DNA of 7,593 nt from Pseudomonadota bacterium (lineage in GTDB: Bacteria > Pseudomonadota > Alphaproteobacteria > UBA2966 > CAIVPW01). The position numbers were made by a program, and so were the translations under genes. Within the stretch, counting starts at the first letter, position 1; each line of letters opens with the position of its first letter. The DNA lies in assembly GCA_027625125.1 (NCBI GenBank), contig JAQBXG010000082.1, forward strand, positions 1 through 7,593, written 5' to 3'. The notes beneath the pieces were generated by a model. It made no database searches and was not told where the DNA came from. It was given only the letters and a program-made list of their open reading frames with translations. This document shows positions 6,175-7,593 of the stretch, in pieces.

Positions 6175-6180
6175 TATAAT
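6175..6180 (+). promoter_or_regulatory. Candidate -10 element upstream of the DUF4139 gene
   Basis: TATAAT is a perfect -10 match in the 71-nt gap after recR. No recognisable -35 occurs 16-19 nt upstream and there is no TG extension, so it may be chance. If used, transcription starts near 6187, about 50 nt before the start codon. Confidence 0.3.
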
Positions 6181-6222
6181 TGCCGCCATCGCAGCACGTA
6201 TTACCGGTCTGTCGCTTAACCT

Positions 6223-6229
6223 AGGAAGG
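6223..6229 (+). promoter_or_regulatory. Strong ribosome binding site fixing the DUF4139 start
   Basis: AGGAAGG lies 8 nt before the ATG at 6238. It is the best Shine-Dalgarno sequence among the plus-strand genes here and settles the start of the downstream gene, which then begins with a clean signal peptide. Confidence 0.8.
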
Positions 6230-6237
6230 CCGCCGAG

Positions 6238-7593
6238 ATGTTTCCGCGTATCCCCCTGATAATTGCTGCTGCGATTCTAGTTGTCGTGTCCGCTCCGACG
6301 GCGCGTGCCCAATCCGTCGTTGCCGGCGCCGAACAACGCTCGGACTTATCGCTGACCGTCTACCAGGGCGGATTTGCCCTGGTGCACGAGGTGCGCCGGG
6401 CGAACCTGCCGCAAGGGCCGGGAACGCTCATTCTGCCCGATCTCAGCGACCGGCTGGACATCGCCACCATCCGCCTGGGGGCCGGCGAAAATGCCCAAGT
6501 CACAAGCCTGACGCTCGACCGCGAGGTGCTGTCGTCGGACGCGCTGCTGCGCCGGTCGGTGGGCGAGAGGGTTCGTGTCGCGCGGATTAATACGGTCACC
6601 GGCGTTGAAACCTTCGAAGACGCCGAAGTGCTGGCGGTCGCGCCCGATCTGGTTCTGCGCATCGGCGACCGCATCGAAACAGCCCTGCCGGGGCGCGTTG
6701 TGTTTGCCGACGTACCGACCGATCTTCGCCCCGCGCCGGGCATCGTCGCCACCCTTTCGGTGCCGGCGGCGGGGGAACGCGCGGTGTCGCTGAGCTATCT
6801 CACCGACGGGATCAGCTGGACGACCAGCTATGTCGGCCGGCTCGCCGACGGCCAAGACCGAATGGAGTTGACCGGCTGGGCGCTGGTCGACAACCAGACC
6901 AACACGGCCTATCCGGGCGCGCAGCTCGCACTCGTCGCCGGACAGGTCAACCGGGCGTCCGCGCAACCCCTGCCGCGCTTTGAGGTCGCCCAAACGATGC
7001 GCGTATCGGCGGTGGCCGATGGCGTGTCTGCTGGCGACACCGGGCCTTATTACCGCTATACGCTGCCGCAGACCTTCGACATAAAACCGCGCCAACAGAC
7101 CCAGGTGGAATTGATCCGCAGCGCTGCCGTGGCGTTTGCGCGCACTCTGCGTACCCAGGGCGGGCCGCTCTACGCCGCGCATTCGACGATCCCCACGACA
7201 CAGCCGGTTCCCGCGCGCCTGACCATCGCCAACGAGGCGAAGAACGGTCTGGGCGTGCCGCTGCCGGCGGGACTATTTTCGTCGTTCGAGCAAGCCGGCG
7301 GCCGCGAGGTATTTCAGGGCGGCGCCACGATTACCGCGGTTCCGGCGGGCGGCGAGATGATCGTCGAAATCGGCCAGTCTTTCGATGTGACCTTCGAGCG
7401 CACCGTGCTGGACTTCAACCGGACCGGGGCCCGCAACGAGAATGTAGACACCACCCAGCGGCTGACCCTGAAAAACGGCGGCAGCCGGCCGGCGGACGTC
7501 GAAATTGTTGAAAACTTCCGCGGCGAGTGGAAAATCGTCACGGAATCGAGCGCCCATACCCAAACATCGGCGTTTGAGGCCGAGTGGCGGGGG
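6238..7593 (+). CDS. Exported DUF4139 domain-containing protein, partial (3' end outside window)
   Basis: The frame is open from the ATG at 6238 to the window edge, 452 codons without a stop, so the C-terminus is missing. A signal peptide is clear: MFPR, a hydrophobic core (5-18), then APTARA before Gln25, a likely signal peptidase I site, so the protein is probably periplasmic or exported. There is no lipobox cysteine. The mature N-terminus (about 36-80, LSLTVYQGGFALVHEVR) and the later blocks SYLTDGISWTTSYVGRL (186-202), LTGWALVDNQTNTAYPGAQL (211-230), YYRYTLPQTFDI (271-282) and PLPAGLFSSFEQ (341-352) fit the DUF4139 pattern, which is mostly beta-strand. I recognise no catalytic residues, and the family has no agreed function. 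It follows recR by 71 nt with its own strong ribosome binding site, so it need not belong to the dnaX operon. Confidence 0.88.
   Translation, partial: MFPRIPLIIAAAILVVVSAPTARAQSVVAGAEQRSDLSLTVYQGGFALVHEVRRANLPQGPGTLILPDLSDRLDIATIRLGAGENAQVTSLTLDREVLSSDALLRRSVGERVRVARINTVTGVETFEDAEVLAVAPDLVLRIGDRIETALPGRVVFADVPTDLRPAPGIVATLSVPAAGERAVSLSYLTDGISWTTSYVGRLADGQDRMELTGWALVDNQTNTAYPGAQLALVAGQVNRASAQPLPRFEVAQTMRVSAVADGVSAGDTGPYYRYTLPQTFDIKPRQQTQVELIRSAAVAFARTLRTQGGPLYAAHSTIPTTQPVPARLTIANEAKNGLGVPLPAGLFSSFEQAGGREVFQGGATITAVPAGGEMIVEIGQSFDVTFERTVLDFNRTGARNENVDTTQRLTLKNGGSRPADVEIVENFRGEWKIVTESSAHTQTSAFEAEWRG

Noticed and set aside
6168..6199. Short inverted repeat CGTGC...GCACG around the TATAAT after recR
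   Set aside because: Only five base pairs with a loop over 20 nt; expected by chance in GC-rich DNA.
6346..7182. Open minus-strand frame of about 278 codons opposite the DUF4139 gene
   Set aside because: The plus strand has a signal peptide, strong ribosome binding site and family blocks; the minus product is an Arg/Gly/His-rich shadow.

Overview
The window is a GC-rich, gene-dense chromosomal segment from what looks like an alphaproteobacterium. The signs are an SRP RNA gene (ffs) directly upstream of dnaX-ybaB-recR, a DnaX that lacks most of the zinc-ligand cysteines of the E. coli protein, and the protein sequences themselves. The order cannot be fixed from the sequence. Rhodospirillales or a relative is a guess. 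I see no mobile element, CRISPR array, tRNA or prophage gene, and nothing that amounts to a new multi-gene system. The region is mostly housekeeping.

Left half, minus strand (about 216-2950): three genes read leftwards, nudC (NAD(H)/NAD-RNA pyrophosphatase), then a CPA1-type cation:proton antiporter 23 nt downstream, then a small VOC (glyoxalase-fold) protein after a 66-nt gap. The spacing suggests a transcription unit, possibly with an extra internal promoter before the VOC gene. The first 215 bases hold no gene I can name.

Centre (2951-3230): a divergent control region. It carries a perfect 8-bp inverted repeat overlapping a candidate nudC promoter, an extended -10 element, and the 4.5S/SRP RNA gene ffs (about 3090-3187), 43 nt before dnaX.

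Right half, plus strand (3231-7593): dnaX (clamp-loader tau-type subunit), ybaB (nucleoid-associated protein, overlapping dnaX by ATGA) and recR (recombination mediator, 24 nt further on) form a compact replication/repair operon. After a 71-nt gap comes an exported DUF4139-family protein with a strong ribosome binding site. It runs off the right edge without a stop.

The observations most worth a second look are the loss of three of four zinc-ligand positions in DnaX, the absence of an E. coli-type frameshift site in dnaX, the inverted repeat in the nudC/ffs control region, the GC-rich hairpin at the end of recR, and the DUF4139 gene of unknown function.
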